Assembly (NCBI GenBank): GCA_964538615.1
Contig: CAZIGK010000010.1
Coordinates: 1-64,000, forward strand
Reading direction: 5' to 3'
Source of the DNA: CAZIGK01 sp964538615
GTDB taxonomy: Bacteria > Pseudomonadota > Alphaproteobacteria > Rickettsiales > RI-342
Length of the DNA: 64,000 bases
The position numbers and the translations under genes are program-made. The notes under the pieces were generated by a model, which made no database searches, was not told where the DNA came from, and saw nothing but the letters and a program-made list of their open reading frames with translations. This document shows positions 35,446-43,197 of this stretch, in pieces. Positions within the stretch are counted from its first letter, which is position 1. Each line of letters opens with the position of its first letter.

Positions 35446-37377
35446 ATGCAAAACGCCATCCCCTCCTCCCCTTCCTACTCCTCCCCTTTTGATGTTATTG
35501 TGGTCGGGGGTGGACATGCGGGAACAGAGGCCGCCGCTGCTGCGGCTCGTCGCGGGGTGCGTGTAGCGTTGGTCACTCACCGCAAAGAAACCGTAGGCGC
35601 CATGTCCTGTAACCCCGCCATTGGTGGCATTGGCAAGGGTACCATCGTTCGGGAAATAGACGCATTGGATGGCGTCATGGGGCGTGCCATAGACCGCGCA
35701 GGCATTCATTATAAAATGCTCAATGCCAGCAAAGGGGCAGCAGTGCGGGGGCCGCGAGCACAAGCCGATCGCGTGCTGTATAAACAAGCGGTACAGGATA
35801 TTCTGTCAGAATACCCAAACCTCACCATCATTGAAGCCGCCGTGGATGCGCTACAGCTAGACAACCAGTGCGTGACGGGCATTATCACAGCCACAGGTGA
35901 ACATCTGTCCGCGCCATCCGTCGTTATTACGACCGGCACATTCTTGCGCGGCAAAATTCATATCGGCTACGAGACACAAGAGGCCGGACGTGTGGGAGAG
36001 GCTCCCGCCAAAGCACTGGCAGAGCAATTATACCAATTGCCATTGCAAATGGGACGGCTAAAAACGGGCACCCCTCCGCGTCTGGATGGCCGAACCATTG
36101 ACTGGTCACGTACGGAAGCGCAGCCCGGCGATGAGACGCCCGCGCCCTTTTCCTATCTGACGCAAGCGATCACCCTACCCCAGATTCATTGCCATATCAC
36201 CCATACCAATGCGGAAACCCATCGCATCATTCGGGATAATATTGCACAATGCCCCATGTATTCCGGAGCCATTACCGGTCGCGGGCCGCGTTACTGTCCA
36301 TCCATTGAAGATAAAATCCACCGCTTTGCAGACAAAGAGCGGCACCAGATTTTTTTGGAGCCTGAAGGCCTGAATGACCACACCGTCTATCCAAATGGTA
36401 TTTCGACGTCCTATGGTTATGACATCCAAAAGCAAATGATCGCCTCTATTGTCGGATTGGAAGATGCGGTGATTCTTCAGCCTGCCTATGCCGTGGAATA
36501 TGATTATGTGGATCCGCGTGAATTAAAAGCCACACTGGAATGCAAGCGCGTACCCGGTCTATATCTTGCGGGACAAATCAACGGCACCACCGGTTATGAA
36601 GAAGCGGGTGGGCAGGGGTTGGTGGCCGGTGTGAATGCCGCCTTGCGCGCAGAACAACAGTCAGGCAAAAATGTTTCACGTGAAACATTTTTAGAAAACG
36701 GCTTCACCATAGACCGCTCTGAAGCGTATATCGGCGTCATGATTGATGACCTGATTACGCACGGTGTCAGCGAACCCTACCGCATGTTCACCTCCCGCTC
36801 CGAATATCGGCTTAGCCTTCGCGCCGATAATGCAGATATTCGCCTGACGGATAAGGCTATCCGCTTCGGTATTTGCTCCCAAACCCGTACGGAAGCTTTC
36901 GCGCGCAAACAACAGATGATAGCAGATGTGCGACAGGCCATGTCTGCGACACGCTACAGCCCCAACCAATTGTTGCCCTTGGGAGTGCATGTAAAGCAGG
37001 ACGGTATCAAACGCACCCCTCTGGATTTATTGGGCTTCCACCATCTTTCATTTGCGGATGTCGCTTCCCTTACGCCGTCTCTGCCGGCGGGTGTGTCGCC
37101 GGAAGTGAAGGACTATGTGGAAACGGAACAAAAATACGCAGGCTATTTGGAGCGCCAGCAAACAGAATTACTCAACTTCCGTAAGGAAGAATCCATGCGT
37201 ATCCCTGACCATCTGGACTACCACGCCATTCAATCACTCAGCCATGAAATGAAAGAGCGCCTAAATGCTGCCCGCCCGGAGACGATAGGGCAGGCAAGCC
37301 GACTTTCTGGTATTACACCAGCAGCCGTCACCGCCATTCTGGTGCATATCCGCCAATCCATAAAAAAAGTGGCGTAG
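35446..37377 (+). CDS. mnmG: tRNA U34 carboxymethylaminomethyl modification enzyme MnmG (GidA)
   Basis: FAD- and NADH-dependent partner of MnmE that modifies wobble uridine 34. The FAD-binding loop is VIVVGGGHAGTEAAAAAARRG, then MSCNPAIGGIGKGTIVREIDALDG and MLNASKGAAVRGPRAQADR. The C-terminal domain (EYRLSLRADNADIRLTDKA and the four-helix end) is complete. 643 aa. Residues encoding NVSRETF near residue 408 carry a parS site. Overlaps rsmG by one base. MnmE is not adjacent. Confidence 0.96.
   Translation: MQNAIPSSPSYSSPFDVIVVGGGHAGTEAAAAAARRGVRVALVTHRKETVGAMSCNPAIGGIGKGTIVREIDALDGVMGRAIDRAGIHYKMLNASKGAAVRGPRAQADRVLYKQAVQDILSEYPNLTIIEAAVDALQLDNQCVTGIITATGEHLSAPSVVITTGTFLRGKIHIGYETQEAGRVGEAPAKALAEQLYQLPLQMGRLKTGTPPRLDGRTIDWSRTEAQPGDETPAPFSYLTQAITLPQIHCHITHTNAETHRIIRDNIAQCPMYSGAITGRGPRYCPSIEDKIHRFADKERHQIFLEPEGLNDHTVYPNGISTSYGYDIQKQMIASIVGLEDAVILQPAYAVEYDYVDPRELKATLECKRVPGLYLAGQINGTTGYEEAGGQGLVAGVNAALRAEQQSGKNVSRETFLENGFTIDRSEAYIGVMIDDLITHGVSEPYRMFTSRSEYRLSLRADNADIRLTDKAIRFGICSQTRTEAFARKQQMIADVRQAMSATRYSPNQLLPLGVHVKQDGIKRTPLDLLGFHHLSFADVASLTPSLPAGVSPEVKDYVETEQKYAGYLERQQTELLNFRKEESMRIPDHLDYHAIQSLSHEMKERLNAARPETIGQASRLSGITPAAVTAILVHIRQSIKKVA
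36667..36692. other. parS: parS site 1 (inside mnmG)
   Basis: Core TGTTTCACGTGAAACA at 36672-36687, extended to a perfect 26-bp palindrome over 36667-36692. Matches the ParB-binding consensus TGTTTCACGTGAAACA. Encodes N-V-S-R-E-T-F in MnmG. Confidence 0.95.
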
Positions 37378-38039
37378 TGATGGCCGCAAAACTGACCACA
37401 ACACCCATGATCCCCCAACCGACACAGCCACAGTTTGAGGCGATGGTTGAACAAAATGTTTCACGTGAAACATTTGTTAAACTGCAACGCTATGCAGAGT
37501 TACTGCAAAAATGGCAACGGGCTATCAATTTGGTGGCACCTGCATCTTTACCGGAACTATGGCAGCGCCATATAGCGGATTCGTATCAGCTTCTTCCCCA
37601 TCTGTCTCCGTCAGCGAGAATCATTGATCTGGGTTCCGGCGGCGGGTTTCCGGCGTTGGTCATTGCCATGGCGCGACCTGATGTCCACGTCACGATGGTG
37701 GAAAGTGACCGCAAGAAATGTGAGTTTCTCAAAAATGTTTCACGTGAAACATTTTGCCAAAACACGCAGATACTATGTGAGCGCGTGGAGCATGTTCCCC
37801 TTCCTGCTTCAGCGACTGTGACGGCACGCGGCTTTGCTCCCATCACCCGTATCTTACAATGGTTGCAGCCGCATTTGGGCAGTACGCACCAACTGTTGCT
37901 CCTAAAGGGCAAAGGTCATGAAGCGGAACTGGAAGAAGCAAGCAAAAAATGGTGTTTTACAACTGAAAAACATGCTTCCCTTACCGATGCGGAAAGTGCT
38001 ATTCTGCGCCTGACGCAGATAAAGCCATTGGATGCATAA
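37377..38039 (+). CDS. rsmG: 16S rRNA (guanine527-N7)-methyltransferase RsmG (GidB)
   Basis: Methylates G527 in 16S rRNA; loss gives low-level streptomycin resistance in other bacteria. The SAM-binding loop is IIDLGSGGGFPALVIA, followed by MVESDRKKCEFL, and a central VTARGFAPITRIL. The start may be the GTG at 37377 or ATG 37380; both overlap mnmG. Two NVSRETF stretches (residues about 27 and 120) each encode a parS site. 220 aa. Confidence 0.94.
   Translation: MMAAKLTTTPMIPQPTQPQFEAMVEQNVSRETFVKLQRYAELLQKWQRAINLVAPASLPELWQRHIADSYQLLPHLSPSARIIDLGSGGGFPALVIAMARPDVHVTMVESDRKKCEFLKNVSRETFCQNTQILCERVEHVPLPASATVTARGFAPITRILQWLQPHLGSTHQLLLLKGKGHEAELEEASKKWCFTTEKHASLTDAESAILRLTQIKPLDA
37454..37475. 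other. parS: parS site 2 (inside rsmG)
   Basis: Core TGTTTCACGTGAAACA at 37457-37472 within a 22-bp palindrome. Encodes N-V-S-R-E-T-F in RsmG in the same frame as site 1 in MnmG. Confidence 0.95.
37736..37751. other. parS: parS site 3 (inside rsmG)
   Basis: Perfect TGTTTCACGTGAAACA, again read as N-V-S-R-E-T-F in RsmG, 279 bp after site 2. Confidence 0.95.
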
Positions 38040-38105
38040 TCTGCGCTAATGCATAGAAAAGGCAGCCTTTTTGCCTCCCATGCTGAATGTTAGGGGTATT
38101 ATTGG

Positions 38106-38900
38106 ATGACACAGACACGTATCATTGCCGTAGCCAATCAAAAAGGTGGGGTTGGCAAAACCACGACAGCCGTCAATTTGGCAACGGCCCTGGCATCTAC
38201 GGGCAAGAAGGTGCTGCTGTTGGATCTCGATCCTCAGGGCAATGCCAGTACGGGGTTCGGGGTGCCTCGCAACGAGCGTGTGCCAGGTAGCTATGAATTG
38301 CTCATAGGTCAGACAACAGTGGAGCAAGCTATTCGCCCAACCATGGTGCCGGGTTTAGCCGTGCTGCCTGCCTCTACGGATCTTTCCGCAGCTGAGATGG
38401 AGTTGGTGCAATTGCGCGGACGCAATCAGATTCTCAAGCAGGCGCTGGCAGATATGCCTGCGGGTTATGATTACGTGTTTATTGATTGTCCGCCATCTCT
38501 GGGGATACTCACTCTGAATGCTCTCACCGCCGCGCATGAGTTGCTGATTCCTCTACAGTGTGAGTTTTATGCACTGGAAGGGCTGACCCAGTTGATTCGC
38601 ACCATGCATATGGTGAAGGACAAGCTGAATCCGGCTCTGGAATTGGGCGGAGTGGTGCTAACGATGGTGGACCGGCGCAATAGTCTGAGTCGGCAGGTGG
38701 AATATGAAGTGCGGGATTATTTGGGGGCGAAGGTGTTTCAAACCCGCATACCGCGCAATATTCGCATCTCTGAAGCCCCTTCCCATGGGGTGCCGGCATT
38801 GATATATGATCACAAGGCGGTGGGGGTGCTGGCCTATGCGCATTTGGCGAAAGAATGGTTGAAGCGTGAACGTGCAGCCGCTAAACAACAAGCAGCATAG
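38106..38900 (+). CDS. parA: Chromosome partitioning ATPase ParA
   Basis: Deviant Walker-A ATPase that binds the nucleoid and moves ParB-parS complexes. The N-terminal P-loop is IIAVANQKGGVGKTTTAVNLA, then VLLLDLDPQGNASTGFG, and DYVFIDCPPSLGILTLNALTAAHELLIPLQCEF. 264 aa. It is followed by parB with a parS site between them. Close upstream of it are mnmG-rsmG, giving the classical order mnmG-rsmG-parA-parB. Confidence 0.97.
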   Translation: MTQTRIIAVANQKGGVGKTTTAVNLATALASTGKKVLLLDLDPQGNASTGFGVPRNERVPGSYELLIGQTTVEQAIRPTMVPGLAVLPASTDLSAAEMELVQLRGRNQILKQALADMPAGYDYVFIDCPPSLGILTLNALTAAHELLIPLQCEFYALEGLTQLIRTMHMVKDKLNPALELGGVVLTMVDRRNSLSRQVEYEVRDYLGAKVFQTRIPRNIRISEAPSHGVPALIYDHKAVGVLAYAHLAKEWLKRERAAAKQQAA

Positions 38901-38925
38901 GTGCGGCGGGGTAGAATACCTAAAA

Positions 38926-38941
38926 TGTTTCACGTGAAACA
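38926..38941. other. parS: parS site 4 (between parA and parB)
   Basis: Perfect TGTTTCACGTGAAACA with flanking A/T extension, 43 bp upstream of the parB start. It may also let ParB sense or repress its own operon. Confidence 0.95.
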
Positions 38942-38983
38942 TTTTGATATTGTCTTGTATCAGAAACAGAAGGAGCAAGAGGC

Positions 38984-39931
38984 ATGAGTCGTGGTTTGGG
39001 GCGGGGTATTTCCGCATTAATGGATGATGATATGCCGATGACACCCCGTGGTACGCAGGTTTCTGCTGTCTCAGGTGATGCAACCGCAACGGATCATCTA
39101 TCTGTACACCTGTTACAGCCCGGTATGTATCAGCCGCGCCATCATTTTGATGAAGAGGCTTTGCAGGAGTTGGCAGAGTCGATCCGGCGTAATGGGGTGA
39201 TTCAGCCTGTTCTGGTGCGCCCGATTGCTGAGAACCGCTATGAGATTATCGCGGGGGAGCGGCGTTGGCGAGCCAGCCAATTGGCGGGGCTGACAGAGAT
39301 TCCTGTCATTATCCGCAGTTTGACGGATATGGAAGCGCTGGAAATTGCGCTGGTCGAGAATATCCAGCGCAAAGACCTGAACCCTTTGGAAGAGGCAGAA
39401 GGCTATCAGCGATTGATGGATGAGTTTAATTATACGCAGGAAGTTTTAGCATCCGTCATTGGTAAAAGCCGCACCCATATTGCTAATATGGTACGCTTGC
39501 AAAAATTGCCGTCTGAGGTCAAAGCTTTGCTGATGGAGGAAAAGCTAACCATGGGACATGCGCGTGCGCTGGTGAAGGCGGAAAACCCAATTGCGTTGGC
39601 CAATGAAATTGTCTCTCGTGGGTTGAGCGTGCGGCAGGTGGAAAAGCGGCTGTCCAGCCCGCAAGGGATTGAGGTGACGCAGAAGCCTCGCAAACCGCGG
39701 GAGGTGAAAACGGGTGACGTCTCTATGGCGGGAAGTAACGCCGTATCGCAAAATCTGCGTAATTTGCCGAAAGATCCAGATATAGTGGTATTAGAGGAAA
39801 CTATTTCACAAAATATAGGGTTGAATGTGGCGATTTATCACCAGCCTGATGAAGGCGGAGAATTGGTTATCCGCTACGCCGATCTGACCGAGCTGGATGA
39901 TGTGCTGCGCCGTCTGGGTGGAGTGGTGTAA
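38984..39931 (+). CDS. parB: Chromosome partitioning protein ParB
   Basis: CTP-dependent DNA clamp that loads at parS. The N-terminal 'MSRGLGRGISALMDD' is the ParA-stimulating tail. The CTPase/ParB domain shows PGMYQPRHHFDEEALQELAESIRRNGVIQPVLVRP, IIAGERRWRASQLAGL and IALVENIQRKDLNPLEEAEGYQRL. The HTH is TQEVLASVIGKSRTHIANMVRL. A dimerisation segment closes the protein. 315 aa. AGGAGCAAGAGGC precedes the ATG. Confidence 0.97.
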   Translation: MSRGLGRGISALMDDDMPMTPRGTQVSAVSGDATATDHLSVHLLQPGMYQPRHHFDEEALQELAESIRRNGVIQPVLVRPIAENRYEIIAGERRWRASQLAGLTEIPVIIRSLTDMEALEIALVENIQRKDLNPLEEAEGYQRLMDEFNYTQEVLASVIGKSRTHIANMVRLQKLPSEVKALLMEEKLTMGHARALVKAENPIALANEIVSRGLSVRQVEKRLSSPQGIEVTQKPRKPREVKTGDVSMAGSNAVSQNLRNLPKDPDIVVLEETISQNIGLNVAIYHQPDEGGELVIRYADLTELDDVLRRLGGVV

Positions 39932-39935
39932 AACC

Positions 39936-40451
39936 ATGGCGCTGCGGCAAGTCACAAGCGCCGATGCCGAGCAAATGGCCGCTATCAGTCTGCGTGGTTT
40001 TTTGCCCAGTTTTGGTGGGCTGTATTCCCGCGCAGATTTGCGTTTGTGTATAGAGGAAAAACTATCGGTATCAGCGCATCACCATATGCTGGAAGATTCG
40101 GCACAAGAAATATGGTTGGCGGAAAATGATGCGGGAGAGGTGGAGGGGTTTGTGCATATTGCTCCCAATGGCCTGCCCGTAGGCGAGGCAACGGATGGTG
40201 AATTATGCCGCTTATATCTGATGCCAGAGGCGCAAGGTAAGAAATTGGGAGACGACTTGCTGCGCTGGGGGATAGAGCGTCTGCAGCAGCGTGGTTACAG
40301 GCGCATTTATTTAGGGGTGTGGGAGCATAATCACCGGGCACAGAGGTTTTATGCGCGTCATGGTTTTCGGGTGGTGGGGGATTATTTTTATACCGTCGGT
40401 GGCCATAAGGATCATGAGCTGATTATGTATCAGGAAATGGCGGCAGGGTAG
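39936..40451 (+). CDS. GNAT family N-acetyltransferase
   Basis: Acetyl-CoA-dependent acyltransferase fold. The acetyl-CoA motif is LCRLYLMPEAQGKKLGDDLLRWG (Q-x-x-x-L-G), and the C-terminal WEHNHRAQRFYARHGFRVVGDYFYTVGG is typical. 171 aa with the ATG at 39936, just four bases after parB, so it is probably the last gene of the mnmG-parB operon. The substrate is unknown. Confidence 0.85.
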   Translation: MALRQVTSADAEQMAAISLRGFLPSFGGLYSRADLRLCIEEKLSVSAHHHMLEDSAQEIWLAENDAGEVEGFVHIAPNGLPVGEATDGELCRLYLMPEAQGKKLGDDLLRWGIERLQQRGYRRIYLGVWEHNHRAQRFYARHGFRVVGDYFYTVGGHKDHELIMYQEMAAG

Positions 40452-40477
40452 GGCCGGGGCGGGTGTGGTGTAACATC

Positions 40478-40905
40478 GGCAAGCAGGCCGAGCAAAGCCA
40501 AGGGAAAGATTTCCCGTGGATGCCTGCCTACGCAGGCATGACGATATGTATCCTCCCGTTAGTGGGACAAGAAGTGAGGACAGGAGTCCGAACCCTTTAG
40601 CGAACGCAGTGAGAGGGGCTTTAGCCCCGACGCGGAATGAGGCTAGTAAGCCGAGCGGAGCCAAAGGAAAGTTTCCCGTGGATGCCTGCCTACGCAGGCA
40701 TGACGATATGTATCCTCCCGTTAGTGGGACAAGAAGTGAGGACAGCAGTCCGAACCCTTTGAGCCGAACGCAGTGAGAGGGGCGAAGCCACACCAACGGT
40801 TGTGTCAGGTGAGGGCTAGCAAGCCCGAACCAGCCCTGAGCCGCCCTCATTTGCGAGACAGGAGTCGAGCAAGGAGGGAATAAAACAACCGAATGGAGCC
40901 AAAGG
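40478..40905 (-). repeat. Mosaic intergenic repeat block R5 (inverted)
   Basis: The same modules as the other blocks but in reverse orientation. Reading on the minus strand: module C at about 40890-40780, then B, then a unit containing CACTAACGGGAGGATACATA and module A, repeated in tandem (offset 162 bp: 40541 and 40703 on the plus strand). The CACTAACGGGAGG unit is seen only in this block. Confidence 0.8.
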
Positions 40906-40914
40906 AAAATAAGT

Positions 40915-40942
40915 GAGGGGCTTCTGTTGCCCGGTGCCCCTC
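40915..40942 (-). terminator. Terminator hairpin of the tmRNA gene
   Basis: On the minus strand GAGGGGC (40942-40936) pairs perfectly with GCCCCTC (40921-40915), followed by ACTTATTTT. It lies just after the tmRNA coding piece, and may form its last helix or terminate the transcript. Confidence 0.6.
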
Positions 40943-41246
40943 GAACCGCTTAACTCATGGACATAATGTCACGTAGCGCATTACGCAGCTACAGCAACTG
41001 GCATCCACTCGTTGTCGTTAGCCACGACGAAATTGTCGTTATCGTTGGCATTTATCAAAGTTTGTCCGGTAACGGCGGTACACACCGGGCGAAAGCAAAA
41101 CTATCTTTCAACGCACGTCGAAACTGGATCATCCCCGCAAAACCTTACGATACCAAGGTGTGATATGGTGGAGATGCCGGGCACTGCCCCCGGGTCCGTG
41201 TCATCTATTACATAGCGCGTTTATCGCCATAGTCACCGAAGTGACA
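40936..41246 (-). ncRNA. ssrA: Two-piece circularly permuted tmRNA (ssrA)
   Basis: Minus strand. The acceptor piece comes first, ending CATCTCC-A-CCA with 3' CCA at 41168-41166. After an intervening stretch the coding piece starts GGGGATG at 41136. GGGGATG and CATCTCC pair fully, with a G-U at the third pair, the alanyl-tRNA synthetase identity element. The coding-piece GTGCGTT can pair with the acceptor-piece AACGCGC (second helix). The tag frame at 41049-40981 (GCC start, TAA end) encodes 22 residues: ANDNDNFVVANDN then EWMPVAVAA. ANDN and the AVAA end are as in other alphaproteobacterial tags. Mature ends are estimated. It rescues ribosomes stalled on truncated mRNA. Confidence 0.92.
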
Positions 41247-41251
41247 TAGGT

Positions 41252-41257
41252 ATTATA
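41252..41257 (-). promoter_or_regulatory. -10 element of the tmRNA promoter
   Basis: A perfect TATAAT on the minus strand, a few bases before the presumed acceptor-piece start. Only a weak -35 (CTTCCC, 17 bp upstream) is visible. Confidence 0.6.
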
Positions 41258-41374
41258 GCAGCTTTTGTGCGTGAGGGAAGCGGGATTCTGTCACGGGGGT
41301 TAGAGCTTGCGCAATGCGGGAAGGGGGCTATAACAGGGAGGTATTGCATGTACAGAACTTGAAGGAACGGGGCT

Positions 41375-42313
41375 ATGGCCGCACTGACCACAGAGCAACA
41401 ACAGGAAATTAACGAGCTGCGCAGCCAGCCAAACCAGACGTTTCGTCCAGTCAGCCCGGCTCTGGAGGAGATATTGTATCAACCATTACCGGTGCTGGAT
41501 CATGGCTTTATCCGCGTGGTGGATTATATGGGCGACGATGCTGCTATTGTGCAGGCGGCGCGGGTTTCCTATGGCAAGGGCACCAAAAAAATCAGCGAAG
41601 ATAAAGGCCTGATTAATTACCTGATGCGGCACCGCCATACCTCTCCCTTTGAAATGTGCGAGTTGAAAATTCACGTGAAATTGCCGATTTTTGTCGCCCG
41701 GCAATGGATTCGCCATCGCACCGCGAATGTGAATGAGTATTCCGGCCGATATTCGATTCTGGATAGAGAGTTCTACATTCCGCAGCCAGAGCATTTGGCT
41801 GCGCAGTCCCAGACCAACCGTCAGGGGCGCGACGCGGTGATTACCGGTGCGCGTGCGGAGCATATTTTGCGCCTGCTCAAAGAAGATGCAGAGCAAATGT
41901 ACGATCACTATCTGGACATGTTGAACATGGACGAGCATGACCAGCCGATTGACCCGGACAAAGACGGGCTGGCGCGGGAGCTGGCGCGCATGAACCTGAG
42001 CGTGAATTATTACACCCAGTGGTATTGGAAAGTAGATTTGCATAACCTGTTGCATTTTTTGAAGTTACGAGCAGATAACCATGCACAGTATGAAATACGG
42101 GTTTATGCAGAGCTGCTGCTGGATATTGCCCGCAAATGGGTGCCGCTTACCACGGCAGCCTTTGAAGATTATCGCATGCATGGGGCGGAAATTTCCGGCA
42201 AAGGGCTGGCGGTGTTGCGTCGTATGCTGGCGGGTGAGACCGTGGATCAGGCATCCTCTGGTATGAGCGCGGGCGAGTGGCGCGAGTTGCAAACCCTGTT
42301 GGCGAAAGCGTAA
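41375..42313 (+). CDS. thyX: Flavin-dependent thymidylate synthase ThyX
   Basis: Makes dTMP from dUMP using FAD, NADPH and methylene-THF. The ThyX signature is visible in FVARQWIRHRTANVNEYSGRYSILD (RHR...S). RISE: RVSYGKG near the N-terminus and PFEMCELKIHVKLPI follow the family. 312 aa, about the usual size for alphaproteobacterial ThyX. GAAGGAACGGGGCT lies before the ATG. It is closely followed by hemF (8 bp), possibly co-transcribed. No thyA is present here. Confidence 0.96.
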   Translation: MAALTTEQQQEINELRSQPNQTFRPVSPALEEILYQPLPVLDHGFIRVVDYMGDDAAIVQAARVSYGKGTKKISEDKGLINYLMRHRHTSPFEMCELKIHVKLPIFVARQWIRHRTANVNEYSGRYSILDREFYIPQPEHLAAQSQTNRQGRDAVITGARAEHILRLLKEDAEQMYDHYLDMLNMDEHDQPIDPDKDGLARELARMNLSVNYYTQWYWKVDLHNLLHFLKLRADNHAQYEIRVYAELLLDIARKWVPLTTAAFEDYRMHGAEISGKGLAVLRRMLAGETVDQASSGMSAGEWRELQTLLAKA

Positions 42314-42321
42314 GCCCGACC

Positions 42322-43173
42322 ATGCGTGATGAGATGACCCCGCAACAGCTACGGGCAAGTGGCTGGTTTGAAGAATTGCGTGATAGTATTTGCGCGAGCT
42401 TTGAAGCCATTGAAACAGACTATGCCATGCAACGCAGCGGCGAAGCGGGGCGCTTTAGCCGCAGCGCATGGCAGCGTGATGGCGGTGGTGGCGGTGTGAT
42501 GTCGGTCATGCGGGGGCAGGTGTTTGAGAAAGTGGGGGTGAATATCTCCACGGTTTATGGCGAATTTTCCGAGTCGTTTCGTAACGAAATTCCGGGAGCG
42601 GATGAAGACCCGCGGTTCTGGGCGTCCGGCCTGTCACTGGTGGCGCATATGGCGTCTCCCCGCGTGCCAGCGATTCATATGAACACCCGTATGATTTGTA
42701 CCCGTAAACAATGGTTTGGCGGCGGTATTGACCTAAACCCGACCATTGCCAATGTAAACGAGCCGGAGGTGGCGTTCTTTCATGGGCAGTTGAAAGCCAT
42801 GTGTGACCAGCATCACCCGGAGTATTACCCGCGTTATGCCGAACGCTGCGAAGAGTATTTCTGGCTGAAGCATCGGGAAGAGCCGCGTGGAGCCGGGGGT
42901 ATTTTTTACGATTATCTGGATTCCGGAGACTGGGAAGCGGATTTTGCCTTCACGCAGGATGTCGGGCGTTGTTTTGTGGAGACATTTCCTGCGATTGTCC
43001 GTCGGCGGATGATGGATAGCTGGAGCGATGCCGAGCGCAAGGAACAACTGCAAAAGCGTGGACGCTATGTGGAGTTTAACCTGCTATATGACCGGGGAAC
43101 GCGCTTTGGTCTGATGACCGGCGGCAATACAGAAGCGATTTTGATGTCCTTACCGCCGATTGCGACCTGGTAG
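42322..43173 (+). CDS. hemF: Oxygen-dependent coproporphyrinogen III oxidase
   Basis: Two-step oxidative decarboxylation of coproporphyrinogen III to protoporphyrinogen IX, requiring O2. Visible motifs are GVNISTVYGEFSESF, HMNTRMICT, WFGGGIDLNPT, HREEPRGAGGIFYDYLD and EFNLLYDRGTRFGLMTGGNTEAILMSLPP. 283 aa from ATG 42322 (alternative ATG 42334). Together with hemE, hemJ and hemH on the other side of oriC it covers four of the late haem steps. Confidence 0.96.
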   Translation: MRDEMTPQQLRASGWFEELRDSICASFEAIETDYAMQRSGEAGRFSRSAWQRDGGGGGVMSVMRGQVFEKVGVNISTVYGEFSESFRNEIPGADEDPRFWASGLSLVAHMASPRVPAIHMNTRMICTRKQWFGGGIDLNPTIANVNEPEVAFFHGQLKAMCDQHHPEYYPRYAERCEEYFWLKHREEPRGAGGIFYDYLDSGDWEADFAFTQDVGRCFVETFPAIVRRRMMDSWSDAERKEQLQKRGRYVEFNLLYDRGTRFGLMTGGNTEAILMSLPPIATW

Positions 43174-43197
43174 GGGATGCGTGCTGGTAATGGGTTT

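Noticed and set aside
40957..41215. Open reading frames of 67-68 codons over the tmRNA
   Set aside because: They run antisense across the split tmRNA and are explained by it.
41671..41690. AATTCACGTGAAATT inside thyX, similar to parS
   Set aside because: Only the inner CACGTG and flanks match; the TGTTTC/GAAACA arms are not conserved, so ParB binding is unlikely.
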